Of a stretch of DNA of 64,000 bases, positions 21,959 through 33,929 are shown in pieces (position 1 is the first letter of the stretch; every line of letters begins with the position of its first letter). A model generated the notes under the pieces. That model was not told the DNA's origin, did not search any database, and worked only from the letters and a program-made list of their open reading frames with translations. Source of the stretch: Artocarpus heterophyllus (Eukaryota; Streptophyta; Magnoliopsida; Rosales; Moraceae); the NCBI GenBank assembly GCA_025403435.1, contig CM046332.1, positions 7,743,903 to 7,807,902 of the forward strand. Direction: 5' to 3'. Made by a program: the position numbers and the translations under genes.

Positions 21959-21970
21959 CTCTCCCCTTCT
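21959..21970 (-). promoter_or_regulatory. gypsy-3 polypurine tract
   Basis: The minus strand reads AGAAGGGGAGAG directly before the 3' LTR, as expected for a plus-strand primer. Confidence 0.65.
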
Positions 21971-22039
21971 TATAGAATTTCATCCCCAAATTTTACCTAA
22001 CAAGCAAATGTGGATATTTTGATGTCATATCATTCTCTA

Positions 22040-22620
22040 GTTCCTATGAGTCTCTTCAACCAAGTGGATCTTCCATAACACTTTGACTAATTAAATCTTT
22101 TTGTTTCTGAGTACTTTCTCTGTCCTATCCAAAATTCTCTCTGGTTGTTGTTCATATATCAAATCTTCTTCTAAGTCAACATCTTCTTGTTTCAACACAT
22201 GTGAAGGATTGGAAACATACTTTCTCAGCATTGACACATGAAAAACATTATGTAGTCCTACTAATGATAGTGGCAAGGCTAATCGATAAGCCACTTTTCT
22301 AACTTTCTATACAATATCATAAGGACCAATGTATCTTGGACTCAATTGTCCCTTTTTACCAAATCTTATCACTTCTTTTATCGGCGATATCTTTAAAAAA
22401 ACTTTATCTCTAACTTCAAACTCAACATTACTTCTCTTAGAATCTGCATAGCTCTTTTGTCTGCTTTGAGCCGTTAACATTCTCTTGTGGATCTTCTGAA
22501 TTGCCTCTTCATTCTTCAATAAAATATCAAGTCCAAGATATTTTCTTTCTCCCATTTCATCCCAAGGCACAGGTGATCTACATTTATGATCATACAAGGC
22601 TTTATACAGTGCCATACCAA
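22040..22620 (-). pseudogene. gypsy-3 integrase C-terminus and chromodomain remnant
   Basis: Minus strand. The 22307-22615 frame gives SRQKSYADSKRSNVEFEV, VFLKISPIKEVIRFGKKG and LSPRYIGPYDIV, the GPY/F module of chromoviral integrases. After a frame break, 22091-22294 gives LVGLHNVFHVSMLRKYV. It is followed by a decayed chromodomain with VLWKIHLVEETHRN, in which the aromatic and acidic positions are partly lost and a stop follows. Chromodomains steer integration to marked heterochromatin. Non-functional here. Confidence 0.8.
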
Positions 22621-23330
22621 TGGTTGCTTAATGACTGTTATTATAACCAAACTCTACCAAAGGTAGGTATTCCTTCTAAGATGTTTAGAAATCAAGAATA
22701 CATGCTCTCAACATTTCCATCAATACTTAGATAGTTCTTTTATATTGACCATCTGTCTGTGGATGAAATGATGTACTGAAAGTCAATTTAGTCCCCATAG
22801 CCTTTTGAACACTCTTCCAGAATATACATATAAATTGAGGACCTCTATTAGATACAATACTCACAACTACTCCTTGTAACCTCTCAATTTCCTTTATATA
22901 CAACTATGCATACTTTAGCTACAGAGTAAGTTGTATGGACTGGAAAAAAATGTGTTGTTTTTGTTGGTCTATCAATAATCACCCAAATTAAGTTATATCT
23001 TTCCGTAGTCCTTGGCAACCCAATTACAAAATCCATTACAATATCTTTTCATTTCCATTGCAGAATCTCTAATGGCTGTAAAGTACCAGCTAGCTTTAGA
23101 TGCTCAGCTTTCATCTGTTGACAAGTGAGGCACTCTCTTACAAATTCTACAATATCTTTCTTTATTCTAACCACTTGTAATGAGCTTTCAGATCCTTATA
23201 TTATCTTACTTGTACCAGGATACACTAAATAAGGAGTATTATGGGCCTCATTCATTATCTCTTTTAAAAGATCTTTGTTCCTTTAAATGCAAAGTCTAGT
23301 CCCATGCCTAATTATTCTATCATTTGAAAT
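22621..23330 (-). pseudogene. gypsy-3 integrase zinc-binding and core domain, decayed
   Basis: Frames are broken, but the core is recognisable on the minus strand: SNRGPQFICIFWKSVQKAMG, where the catalytic Asp of SDRGPQF has become Asn, and SFHPQTDGQYKRT, where the catalytic Glu of GQSERT is Lys. A stop follows shortly after. Further upstream (about 23040-23180) remain a cysteine-containing zinc-binding segment and the linker. Both catalytic changes are G-to-A in the coding strand. Confidence 0.82.
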
Positions 23331-23956
23331 CTAAAAATCTTGTCCCCTTTTAGACTCAACTGATTTTCTCAAATGATGAAAATAAGGGTTTGAACTTTGA
23401 TTCTGCTTAATCTTTTCTAACAACATGGGTTGCAATGTCATTGTAGACAATCTTTTAGTCAATCCATATGGTACTATCTCTAACTCTAGTCTCCGAAGAT
23501 CATCCACTATTGGTCTTTAAATCACATTCATAGCTGAAACACTTTTTGAGGATTTTTTGTTTAAAGCATCTGCTACTATATTAGCCTTTCTAGTATGGTA
23601 ATTAATGATACAATCATTGTCCTAAATCAGCACCAACTATCTTCTTTGTCTCATATTCAACTCTTTTGTATAAAAAGTAACATGAGGCTTTTGTGATCGG
23701 CATCAATCTCACAACTTTCACTGTACAAATAATGCCTCTATATCTTCAATGCAAACACCATAGCTACTAACTCCAAATCACGAGTGTGATAATTCTTTTT
23801 ATAATCTTTTAGTTGATGAGAAGCATAAGCTACAATTTTTTCATCATGCATTAAAACACATCCTAACCCACTTCTAGAAGCATTACTATATACCACAAAT
23901 TCTTTATCATTGGAAGCAATGGCAAGAACTGAAGTTGTTACCAATCTTTGCTTCAA
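23331..23956 (-). pseudogene. gypsy-3 RNase H and linker
   Basis: The 23738-23956 frame has VVYSNASRSGLGCVLMHD in the expected place of YSDAS: the first catalytic Asp is Asn. It continues KIVAYASHQLKDYKKNY and DLELVAMVFALKI with the Glu preserved. The remainder to 23331 is frameshifted (pieces equivalent to LRYLFTQK and ADALSRK can be traced). The enzyme would remove genomic RNA during cDNA synthesis. Confidence 0.82.
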
Positions 23957-24870
23957 CTCTTAAAAGCTTCTTTCACAAGCATCCGACTATAAATACTGCA
24001 CATACTTCCTTGTCATTTGCATAAGTAGAGTAGTGATATTTGAAAATAATTTAATAAATCTTTGATAATAACCAGCCAACCCAAGAAAACTATGAATCTC
24101 TAAAGCATTGCTCAGTGTTGGCCAGTGAGTCACTGCTTCAGTCTCTCTGGGATCTACAAAAATTCCATCTGTTGACACTACACATCCCAAAAATGCCACT
24201 TTCTCAAGCCAAAACTTGCACTTTTTGAACTTGGCATACAATTGTTTCTCCTTCAAAATATTCATAATTATTCTTAAGTGCTTAGCATGTTCCTCCATTG
24301 AGTGAGAGAAGATAAAGATATCATCAATAAAAATGATGACAAAACTATCTAAGTAATCCTTAAAAATTCAATTCATCAAGTCTATAAAGATAGCTGGAGC
24401 ATCAATTAACCCAAATGGCATGACCAAAAGTTTATAGTGCCCGTATCTAGTTCTAAAAGCAGTCTTTGGCACATCTTCCTCATTGATCCTCAACTGATGG
24501 TACCCCGATCGAAGATCAATCTTAAGAAGCACTGTAGCACCTTGTAACTGCTCAAATAGATCATCTATCCTTTGCAAGGGATACTTATTCTTCGTAGTAA
24601 CCTTATTCAACTCATGATAATCAATACATAATCTCATTGGCCCATCCTTCTTCTTTGCAAACAATACTAGTGCACTCCATAGGGAAAAATCTTGTAATTG
24701 CACTTTTAACTCTTTTAACTTAGCAGGTGCCATCCTATAAAGTGTCTTTGAAATAGGTGTTGTACTAGGCATCAATTCAATCCCAAACTCAAGTTCTATT
24801 CTTGGAGGCAATCTAGGTAATTCATCAAGAAAAACTTCTTATAATTCATTCACCAGTAGAACATCTTTAA
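23957..24870 (-). pseudogene. gypsy-3 reverse transcriptase
   Basis: Two open pieces. 24368-24811 holds [89 protein letters not shown]. The catalytic Asp of IDLRSGYHQ is present. A stop replaces the residue after TDLMN. The catalytic FIDD box is read at 24320-24331 (IIFIDDIFIFS). 23987-24298 continues with EEHAKHLRIIMNILKEK, KCKFWLEKVAFLG, SFLGLAGYYQRFIKLF. The catalytic residues are intact but the frame is split. Confidence 0.87.
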
Positions 24871-24969
24871 CTCTTAGTTTCTATTCTACTTGAGTATCAA
24901 ATACATTAGCCAAGTATCCAATGCATCGACTATTTAAGAATCTCTGAGCCTTCAAAGCTGAGATAATAG

Positions 24970-25300
24970 GAGTCCTCAACCCACTAGTTTACCCACAAAA
25001 GAAAATTCTCTCTCCTTTAGAGGTCTGAATATCACCACTTTCTTCCCACAGTCAATAAATGCATTGTACTTTGTTAACCAATTTATTCCGAGAATAACTT
25101 CATAATCTAAAATATTCAATACCACCAAGTCAACAAATAATTCTCTTCCATTAATTATCACTGGGTATGCATGCAACATCTTACTTGACTATAAAATATT
25201 TTTGGATGGTAAGGTTTACACAATATGGAATTCTGAGCTGATCTACTGGTTTACTCAGTTTTCTCACATACCCCATAGATACAAATGAATGAGTGGTTCA
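24970..25300 (-). pseudogene. gypsy-3 aspartic protease region, degraded
   Basis: The downstream half is open (24976-25179: VIINGRELFVDLVVLNILDY, VILGINWLTKYNAFIDCGKK), matching the VILGMDWL motif of gypsy retropepsins. The active-site half (about 25200-25310) is damaged: sequence equivalent to ALIDSGATHSF is recognisable only as AxIDL-like fragments with a stop. It lies directly between the gag zinc knuckle and RT, as expected. Confidence 0.75.
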
Positions 25301-26491
25301 TAAATCTATCAATGCATGTGCAATAATTCCATGAATAAGTATCTCACTGTAACAACTGATGGGCGAGCTGCTACGTCAGCCTGTGTGAGTACATAAACCT
25401 TAGCAAGAACCTTCTTTTGTTGATCATCTATAGGCATAAGACAGTCTCTAGAAAAATGTCCTTGTTTACCACATGCAAAACAAGCTCCTTGCCTACACTC
25501 TCCAGGATGAAACCTACCACATTTAGGACATGTAGTTCTTTGGGCAGTCATAATTATTGCAATTTGTGGTTTCTGATAAGGATCCTTTTGTTTCTTTCCT
25601 TGCTCTTATTGCCCTTGATTCCAATTACCTTGCCTCTTTTGGTCACCTTATGCCCATGGTGGTGGTTGACCTTTACCCCAATTTTCTTGAGAGCTAGACT
25701 GAAAATTTCTACTTTAATTACCCTAAAATCTTTCTTGTTTCTCTCTTTATTCCCTCAAGACATCTTGTAATTTCTTTTTAGCACTACCCACTTTCAACGC
25801 CTTACTAACCACTTTAGAAAATGTTGCTCCTTCCAACTAAACTACTTTAGGTTATTTATAAATGGTGGATTCAATCCATTCATGAAATACATAATCTTTA
25901 GATTCTCATTGTTAGCAAGGTGAGGAACATAATGGGACAACTCATGAATTCCTAAGATATTCTACATCTATTAAAGTACCTTGTTTTAGATTAGTAAATT
26001 CCCCTCTTTTGTCATGGTTAGTGCTAGAAGTCATAAACTTATCCTCAAATTACTGCCTAAACTGCTCCTAAGTCATAGTTGCTCTATTATACATTGCTAC
26101 CATATTGTCCCACCAATAACTAGCATCCTCCCCCAACATAACGATAGCACAATACACCTTATCAGCATTTGTAACTCAAGTACAATCAAACAACCGCTCC
26201 ATGGTATGTATCCAATTACCACCCTCAAATATCAATGGTTTATACTTTAGAAATCCCTTACTAACAACATCTATAACTTAGTGTTTTAGTAACTGGTGGT
26301 AGTAGTGGTGGTGGTGGTGGTGGTGGTGGAGGTGGAGATAGAGGTGGGCTCTTTCAGCTTAGTGTTTTACTTGCTATTCCAAAATCTCTCTATTAAATAG
26401 CAAGTCTATGAAGACGGACATCTCTATCATCTGGCTCTCTAGAAGTATTACCTTTTGTAGTAGTACCACCTCGACGTCTTATTCGAACCAT
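25301..26491 (-). pseudogene. gypsy-3 gag
   Basis: Minus strand from the ATG at 26491 (MVRIRRRGGTTTKGN). Two stops follow the first 32 codons. A proline run encoded by a CCA/CCT microsatellite lies at 26289-26338. The capsid core to about 25800 is shifted in frame several times. The C-terminal frame (25309-25551) keeps CPKCGRFHPGEC and a full CCHC knuckle CFACGKQGHFSRDC, the best-preserved knuckle of the gypsy copies here. Its role is particle assembly and RNA packaging. Confidence 0.83.
26289..26338 (-). repeat. GGT trinucleotide microsatellite in gypsy-3 gag
   Basis: Uninterrupted GGTGGTGGT units with a few GGA/GTA variants. On the coding strand it gives a run of prolines near the gag N-terminus. 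Confidence 0.85.
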
Positions 26492-26670
26492 ATTTCCTGC
26501 AACAAAATTTGTTTTTCCTCACGTATAATTATCGTAGTGACCAACACAAGCATGATGAGGCACATAAAGCACATAATATAATAATGCATTTTAGAGACTT
26601 AAACCTACTAGTCAGCTGTGCATCCTTACTCCATGGCTTTTGTATATGGACAGTCTACAGAAAAGACCTT

Positions 26671-26682
26671 GCTCTGATAACA
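26671..26682 (-). promoter_or_regulatory. gypsy-3 primer binding site
   Basis: Minus strand TGTTATCAGAGC, four bases from the LTR at 26687. One base differs from the initiator-Met complement TGGTATCAGAGC. Confidence 0.78.
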
Positions 26683-26686
26683 CAAC

Positions 26687-29666
26687 TGTAACACCCGCTT
26701 AATATAAGTTTAAAATACATAGCACACTAATATTAAGAGTTACTACTCTTAATTATTTACAATTATAATATTAAGCACATAAGGTAAATATAAAATTATG
26801 AGAAATTTTGAACCTTTGAAATTCTTTATATAACTAGAGTATAACTTTACTTTACAAACTTAAACTGGCTGATGTTACATTCACAATATATACATATTTC
26901 AAAAATGAAATTAGCCATGTTATAATTACAGCCTCTAAAGGCATACAAAAGGAAGCAATAGTGAAAAGTCCCAAAAGAGATCAACTTTGTCCACATGTAC
27001 AACTCCACAAGTTTAGAGGAGAACGCCAGTCAACTACCTAGGATTCTACTACTAAAGCTGAGACTTATCCTTGTCTACATCACCATAAATAAGTGAGCTT
27101 ATGCCGAATAAGTGGAATTAATGTGTAACATGAATGACTATGCATGAATGATCCCATATAAGTCGCGCTTTTCTTTCCTTTGGAAACTTACGTTGTACCT
27201 GTTTTGCACAAAACATAACGTGCGTACGATTTTTCTTTAGGGCTTGCAATAATAGGCAGGTTTCCTTCTGTTAATTCCTTTGGACCATTAATGTTGTCGT
27301 GTGGCCTCCCACTCCGCAAGTCCCCATTGAGATGGCCTCCATCGAGATAATAACAAGGTCCATAAGTCTCCATCAAGACAACATATCAAAATTGTCAACC
27401 TCCATCGAGACAATATAGTGGAGCAGCCTCCATCGAGATTAACTCCATTAAATATACCGCTTGTCATAAGTAGCCGATAAAACCTTATTAAACTTCTTCT
27501 TGTATGCTTCAACTTTTAAATAACACTTTGGGTACAATGTCTTTAACACATAATGCATTCTTGCATAATGCTTAAAATCAAAACATGCTTACGCTACTTA
27601 TGCTCCATAGAGTCATAACCATACATAAAAACATGTACAACATTTATGGTGATGTAGGTGAAATTCCACTTACCTCGTATTATAGAGTAATGTAATTTAT
27701 TGTTAGGGTTTTCCTCTTCAAATCTGGCGTCTAATCCTTTTGAAAATAAGTGTTTATATTTCGTTATAACCTATTAAACATATACTAGTTACTTAATGTT
27801 AAGGAGCTCATTTCAAGTTTGAAATCAAACTTAAAAAAAGAGAGACTAAGTCCCCACAAACATGTCATTTATAATCTTATAGTTTCTTCAACCACATTAA
27901 ATAGGAAGAAAGATGGTGAAAACTAGAACTAACAATTCTGCTTTTAAACCTCTTAACACTTCCATGTATTTCCTAAAAAAATAAAGAACTTAGCTTATAA
28001 ATATACTACCAAGAATAGCAACTGTAGTAAAACTCATAAATTCATATAATGTGGGGAATGAAATACAAAACTTAATCCTAAGGGTCCCTTAAAGAATCAA
28101 AAAAATGAGAATTGGTAAAATGACAGAACTAACTAGTTTTAAAGGCAAAAGTGGTTCTAAACGGTTCAAAACTTTTTCTAAGAATTGGGGCAACATTTCC
28201 CTTAATCTTTGACACTCCCTAAAGCTTAAAATTTATCAAAACAACCTACAAACAAAAACAAAACTCTAAGGTACTCACAAGACCACAAATCAATCCCAAA
28301 TTCTTTAAAATTCACATAATTCTAAAACTTTTCATTCCAACAACCAAATCCTTTTTTGTTAGATCATTTTGCTATGATTACAAACCTTGAATAGAATTAA
28401 AATTGTGCTTATATCATGTCCTAAAGACTGTTTATACAACCAAAGAAAGAAACCTAAAGATAGTTCACAAATTCTTACCTTAGTGAAGCAACTTAAACTC
28501 TTCACCTCCAATTGCACTTGTTGTACTTCAAAAGGATGAAACGAAGGCTTATGGTTTTTCTAAGCACTTAAAATGAGCCCTAGAATTGCCAAAAAGAATT
28601 GGATTATAGGTTTATCCCCTGTCTTGAAAGATTGAAACTCTAAACCACAAAATCAAGCTTACCTTGACTAGTTATGTTTTTCTCTCTTATCACCACTCAA
28701 ACCTTAACCAAAACACTTAGAGATGGGCAAATGGAGTATTTCTCCATAGAAGAGTCTGACTTAGGTGAAAGTGAGCTGAAATGAGCTCACCTACTTGCTT
28801 AACTCCTTTTTAAGTGCCACATACAAGCCTCAAAACACTCATACACAACACTTAAGCACTCTCTTATTAGCTTGATTAGTGTCCCTCTTTTACAGCTTAC
28901 ATATAAGCCATTTAGTATTTAAAACACTCATACACAACCCTAATTAATAGCTAAACTATAGCCACTCATTTAGCTTACTAACTTAATTAGGTGTACTCAC
29001 TCAGACCGAATTTTCGGTACACCAAAAATTCTAGTTTCTAAACTTTGATAGTTTTTCACTGAAACTAAACCACAATTTCTAAACCTCTTTCAAATACACT
29101 CAAAGGTTGGATAACATGATTTCTTACTTAATTCCCAACTTGTTGAAATGTAATTGAGTCTGTAAACTTGAATATTGAAAAGGTCACTTATTTAGGGTTT
29201 CAAGGAAAACTTACCACTAAAACATTTATCAACCTCTTATAAGAGACTTTGTATCATTCTTAATAACATTCTATGAGATTCTTTACTTGTCAGAAAGTCT
29301 CCTTTAATCATTATTCTGAACACATACATAACTTCACTTTACATAAGATGGCATATTCAGCATAAATAGCCTTAAAACCATCATTAAACTCCTAATTTCA
29401 TCTCATCTATTATAAATGTATATCAAACACCATTAGAATTCAATTTTCTATTTTTTTTCCAAACTAGATCCATCTTCTAGAAATCCCATGTCATTTAGTT
29501 ATACATTCAAATGAAATTGTACAAAACATAATTTTGACAATAATATACACTATTAATATAATCAAACACATCTCAATTGATTATGACACATTATATATTG
29601 TAATTAATGTTAGAAAATAATGCAATGCATTTGCCAACAAAGTATGTAAGAATATTGGGCATTACA
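26687..29666 (-). repeat. gypsy-3 5' LTR (2980 bp)
   Basis: Starts TGTAACACCCGC and ends GGGCATTACA; aligns with 19351-21958 over its last 2.6 kb. AT-rich, no palindrome array, no coding frame. The CATCGAGA motif recurs at 27340-27440 (CTCCATCGAGAC type, about five copies), also in the left LTR at 19625-19730. Confidence 0.9.
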
Positions 29667-30476
29667 GATACATCAAGGTTGCTCTCGGGATTTTCTTAGA
29701 TTATCACAAAAGGGCTATAGCAAAAAGGTTCTCAAGAGATATGGCTTGTAGGATTGCATACCAAGATATACTCCTTTAGCTAAGGGAGACAAGTTTAGTC
29801 TCAATCAATGCCCTATGATTGATTTTGAGGTTCAGTACATGTGGAAGTTTCCTTATGCATCAATAGTAGGGAGTCTGTTGTATCCTCAGGTTTGTACATG
29901 TTTAGAAATTGCATACATTTTGGGGATGTTGGGTAGATACTTATGCAATCTTGTAAAGGATCATTAAATAGCAGCCAAATAAGTCCTAAGGTATTTACAT
30001 AGAACGAAGGACTACATGCTCACGTATCGGAGGTTGTAACAGCATGAGATCGTTTGGTATACTGACTCCGATTATATTAAATACTAAGATAGTATGAAAT
30101 CTACATCAGGCTATATCTACCTTTTAGCTAGAGGTGTTGTCTTCTAGAAAAGTGCTAAACAGTCTCTTATAGACTCTTTTACCATAGCGGTAGTGTTCAT
30201 AGCGTGTTATGAGGCATCCAATCATGAAATATGGCTGTAAAATTTTGTCATAAGGCTACGATAGTGAGCAGTATTGAAAGACCACTCAAGTTATTTTATG
30301 ACATTAAGTCAACGATTCTATATTCTAACAACAATAGAAGCTCGATGAAGTCAAAGCATATAGACATCAAGTTCTTGGTTATGAAAGAAAGAGTTCATAA
30401 TCGATAATTTTCTCTAGAGCACATCGATCCAAAATTCCATGATTGCGGATCCATTTACAAAGGGATCCATTTACAA
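29667..30476 (+). pseudogene. copia-B RT C-terminus and RNase H relic, right part
   Basis: Continuation of 18690-19350 after gypsy-3. Recognisable are IHQGCSRDFLRLSQKGY, KKVLKRYGL, PLAKGDKFSLNQCP, YASIVGSLLYPQVCT, YTDSDYIKY (RNase H Asp), SMKSTSGYIYLLARG, a damaged FTIAVVFIACYEASN where EAEYVA is usual, SNNNRSSMKSKHIDIKF-like sequence near 30325, and the closing DPFTK at 30448. Many stops. Just before the junction GGATCCATTTACAAA is present twice in tandem (from about 30448 and 30463), then copia-E LTR sequence begins without its first 12 bases. Confidence 0.83.
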
Positions 30477-32469
30477 ATGCCCTAAAGAGTAAAAATGTAA
30501 TATGTTTTTGAGACATTTTTATCAATAAAGAATTTATTTATTATTTATATACCAAATCTTGTCCTCTTTACGTTCATATTTATTGAATGCATGTTAAGCA
30601 AACAATAGTCTGAGACTATCGGTCTAAACCTTTAAGAATTGGGCATATAATGGACAGATTATATGGAAGACACGATTCTTAAGGTGATGACCTAAAACAT
30701 AAGATCTGTAATCCAGGGAATAAAGTTGGGCACTTTATTCATGTAAGGATTGTAATGTTGTCTATATCCCCATTGGGAGATGGTTTGTCTTGACCATTGG
30801 AGGTGGACTCCACGAATAGAAACATTGGCACATTATCATAGGTGATGATGTGTTAGATCAGGACATAAAGTGAATTGATTTGGATTAATAATTTTCTCTC
30901 AGCAAATCGATTTGCTTTAGACAATCATTAGTATTGTATCTTAATCCTGAGATGAATAGAAGGCCTACTGTTTTGACTTGTGTCTTTTGATGTACTAAAG
31001 GGTGACACCCACATTATAATCGTGGTATGCATACCGATACGTTGGAGGCATGACTCTTGATAGCGTAGACTTGTTATTCCTAGATATGGAATCCATAGCT
31101 TCTCTTTAGGAGTAGTGATATCCTCTTACATGCGTTATCTTGTAATTGAAAAACTAGAGCACTCAACCATTTGGATACATAGGTGTAACCAAATGGCATC
31201 CTATCTTTGGATGGCAAGTTTTTCGATGGAGAAATAATAGAACGTAAGATAAAAATAATCAAGAAGGTAAGACAGAACTTGTTCTTAAGCCGATTATGGA
31301 TGATCCTATAGGAATACGATACACTATGATATGTCATGGAGACTTAGCTATACGGGGTTTGTAATTTTATATAGTTTGATAGTGCAGCTCCAAGCTTTTA
31401 GTGGAGTAGCGTTGGAGTTGATAATTATGAAATGTACATCTAGGATATTGAGTTTCATAATTATCGGGAGCTTGAACTATATAGATCTATTTGGTCCCCT
31501 TTGCTGGCTCACAAAACTCCTGTAACGATATAGCGTGCTTTTTCAATAATTAGTGACTTATGTCAGATTTATCAGATTGGCAAAAATTTGAAAGAATCAA
31601 ATAATGCATGTCTGTTTATCGGTTGAATTAATTTTGTGACAAAATTGATTCAAGATAAGCTTGTTGGATTATAAGGATCAAATAATTCATGTTTGTTTAT
31701 TGATTTGATTAATTTTGAATTAATTCAAGATAAACTTGTTGAATTATTAGGAATTCATTTATTTTCTTAGAGATTATCTAGATAAAGTTGTTTTAATTAG
31801 ATAAATTTTTATTGGGTTATTTGAATTAAAACTGTGACTTTATCCTATAGAATCTTAGGTGAAAAATAAAAGATTCGCTAAGACTTTTTATCGGTAGTTT
31901 GGCTTGCCGATGGGGCAAGTTCAGTATGCCGGTTAGATAGATCGGCATGCCAATCTCGTAATAAAAAGATCACACGTTTTCATACAGATTTCATCAATAT
32001 TGATCTAAATTTGATTCTGATTCAAATATTGAGGCATTATTTGATAAGGACTGACTCCTAGACCAAACCTCTATAAAAAGGGAGTGAGTCTCATTATTAT
32101 TTAGATCATTTGAGAGACTAAGAGTGAAACTCTGATAGGGAGATTCTGAAACTCCTTGAGAGCCCTTGTTCACAAACCACGAATACTAGCTTCGGGTTCT
32201 CTTAATTGGTTGGAAAGAGAGTTACCTGGTGGAAGAGTTGTACGTGTGAGCCCATACCACTCTAATCATGGATAGAGAATAGCAAAGAAGGCCAGTTGGT
32301 TGATATCCTTTTGGAACATTACTTCTCTACACTAATTAAGGAAGCTTTTTGGCATTTACAAGGTAAGTAAGATTTGGTTAATTTATGCATATAGCATGTC
32401 AAACTTGTGTTTTAAAAAATACTCTGATATAAAAATTTTTAAATTCTGTTGTTTATTATTTTTCCAACA
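30477..32469 (+). repeat. copia-E 5' LTR (1993 bp)
   Basis: ATGCCCTAAAGAG at the left to TTTTTCCAACA at the right. TATAAAAA at 32072-32079 with a decayed CCAAT just upstream. Palindrome array at 31891-31955. A CAAG-GTAAGT sequence at about 32360 is a near-consensus splice donor; other copies read GGTTAGT. Confidence 0.88.
31891..31955 (+). repeat. GC-rich palindrome array in copia-E LTR
   Basis: Three units (TTTGGCTTGCCGAT, TTCAGTATGCCGGT, ATCGGCATGCCAAT) about 22-27 bp apart, more decayed than in copia-F. Confidence 0.72.
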
Positions 32470-32471
32470 AT

Positions 32472-32483
32472 TGGTATCAGAGC
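32472..32483 (+). promoter_or_regulatory. copia-E primer binding site
   Basis: TGGTATCAGAGC two bases after the LTR; a perfect initiator-Met complement over this stretch. Confidence 0.88.
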
Positions 32484-32983
32484 CATAGTTTTTACATAAA
32501 TTTGCAAGTTTGTGATCATGCTATATATGTAAATTATATGATCTTGATCTCTACTATACTTGAATCTAATTTTATAGAGAGTTAGCATTCTAGGGTTTCT
32601 ATATATTTTTATATTGTCATGGATTATATGGTGATTGTTTATTAATTAATTATGGTTGATTAAATTATTATTTAATTATTTATTAATTAATTAATTTATA
32701 CCGGTTATGGTTCCTTATAGGTTAGAATGTGTATCTTGTTTTTTCATGTAATTAGAAGGCAGATTATTTTCTCCGTCTAGGAATTATTATTTAATTTTAA
32801 ATTTGTAAGAATTTTGTAATTTAATAGTCATTCGAAGAAGACGGATCTAGAAGGCATATCTAGAAGATAGATGTTGGCGCTCCCAGGTATTTCCCGTGTC
32901 TTTAATTTTATATTTTTGAATTGTTGAAAATAAAATTTATGAATTGCAATGAAAATTGTATTTTTTGAAAAGGGTGATTTCTG

Positions 32984-33195
32984 CTCGGTCGGCAAGCCAA
33001 TGGTCGTAGATCAGTAAGCCAAACGTGAGGTTCGACGGGCTAATAGCGGGGCAGCAATCAGTTGGCTTTGGTAGCACCCCAAACTTCTAGTTCGGCAGGC
33101 CAATTAGTTATGAATTGGCAGGCCAATCTGTGAAGATCGGCAAGTCGGTAGGTCATGACCATTAGGCTAATCACCTAGATTGGCTTGCCAGCAGA
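32984..33195 (+). repeat. GC-rich palindrome array in copia-E leader
   Basis: About nine degraded units (TCGGCAAGCCAA, TTCGGCAGGCCAAT, TTGGCAGGCCAATC and others), beginning CTCGGTCGGC as in the other leaders. Confidence 0.75.
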
Positions 33196-33929
33196 GAGCT
33201 GAAAATTTTTCTAAAAAAGATGCAGTTTTCAATGCAGTTTTAATTTTATTTTTGGGACAATTCTAATAAACATTAAATTTGGATATGACTGGAAATATGG
33301 AGTATTCAATTCATACGGGATTAAAGACTTGAAGATAGGCATTATATGAAGAAGGATACAGCTTGAGGATTCAAGGATGAAGAATCGATAACATGTTTTG
33401 ATTATACTCTTGTAATCTTTGTTTTCTATTCTCTATGGTGGAACCATAATATTATGGTTATTTATTATTATTTTGATTGTAGCTTTACTTGATTGCTTTG
33501 CTTGTCTGCATTATAATATGATTTGTCATGTATATTCATAACATGCCATATAGAATAGGGAGTACCGCTCATTTAAAATTGTTCATACATGTCTTTTTTA
33601 AAATAAAACCTTGATTTCAAAAGATTGAGTGGGAGAAGGTTTTCAAAGAGAGGACCTAAGGCCTCCATCGTTGGTCCATAGGAAGAACATGGTGGTCTCG
33701 AACCCTAGGAAGGGATTTCTATCATGTACCAAATTGGATCAGTAGGAGGATAATGTATTTTAGCACGATTTATGGTTGCACACCCCTAGGTGGTGATTAT
33801 AAATCATGGATAAAATATTGAAACGATGGTTATACACTCATGTTAATTTTATTATTAACCTCCCCTATGAGCTCTATTAATAAAATTAATGGCCAAAGAA
33901 ACGATTATTAATATATGTTGGATCATACG

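Larger units (their letters stand above)
19351..29666 (-). mobile_element. gypsy-3: Ty3/gypsy chromovirus-type element
   Basis: 10.3 kb inserted in copia-B. Flanking GATAA (19346-19350) and GATAC (29667-29671) match at four of five bases. LTRs are 19351-21958 (2608 bp) and 26687-29666 (2980 bp); the left one lacks the first ~370 bp. The interior, minus strand, holds gag, protease, RT, RNase H, integrase and a chromodomain remnant. This family shows none of the palindrome arrays found in the others. Catalytic Asp/Glu losses in RNase H and integrase show that it is dead. Confidence 0.9.
30477..33929 (+). mobile_element. copia-E: copia-A-family 5' LTR and leader, interrupted
   Basis: Plus strand: LTR 30477-32469 (first ~12 bp missing), primer site, leader to 33929. 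The leader is cut before gag by the gypsy-4 LTR; the five bases before it are ATACG. The rest of the element would lie beyond gypsy-4 and its inserts and is not identified in the window. It is more diverged from copia-A than copia-F is. Confidence 0.85.
32470..33929 (+). other. copia-E leader
   Basis: AT-rich, colinear with the reverse complement of 8140-9539. Contains ATGTTGGCGCTCCCAG-GTATTT (donor-like GT at 32887), the palindrome array, a conserved CTATTCTCTA GGGTGGAACC-type block near 33430, and no coding frame. Confidence 0.75.

Noticed and set aside
25417..25770. Leu/Pro-rich plus-strand frame of 117 codons
   Set aside because: Antisense to gypsy-3 gag and its zinc fingers; composition is a by-product.
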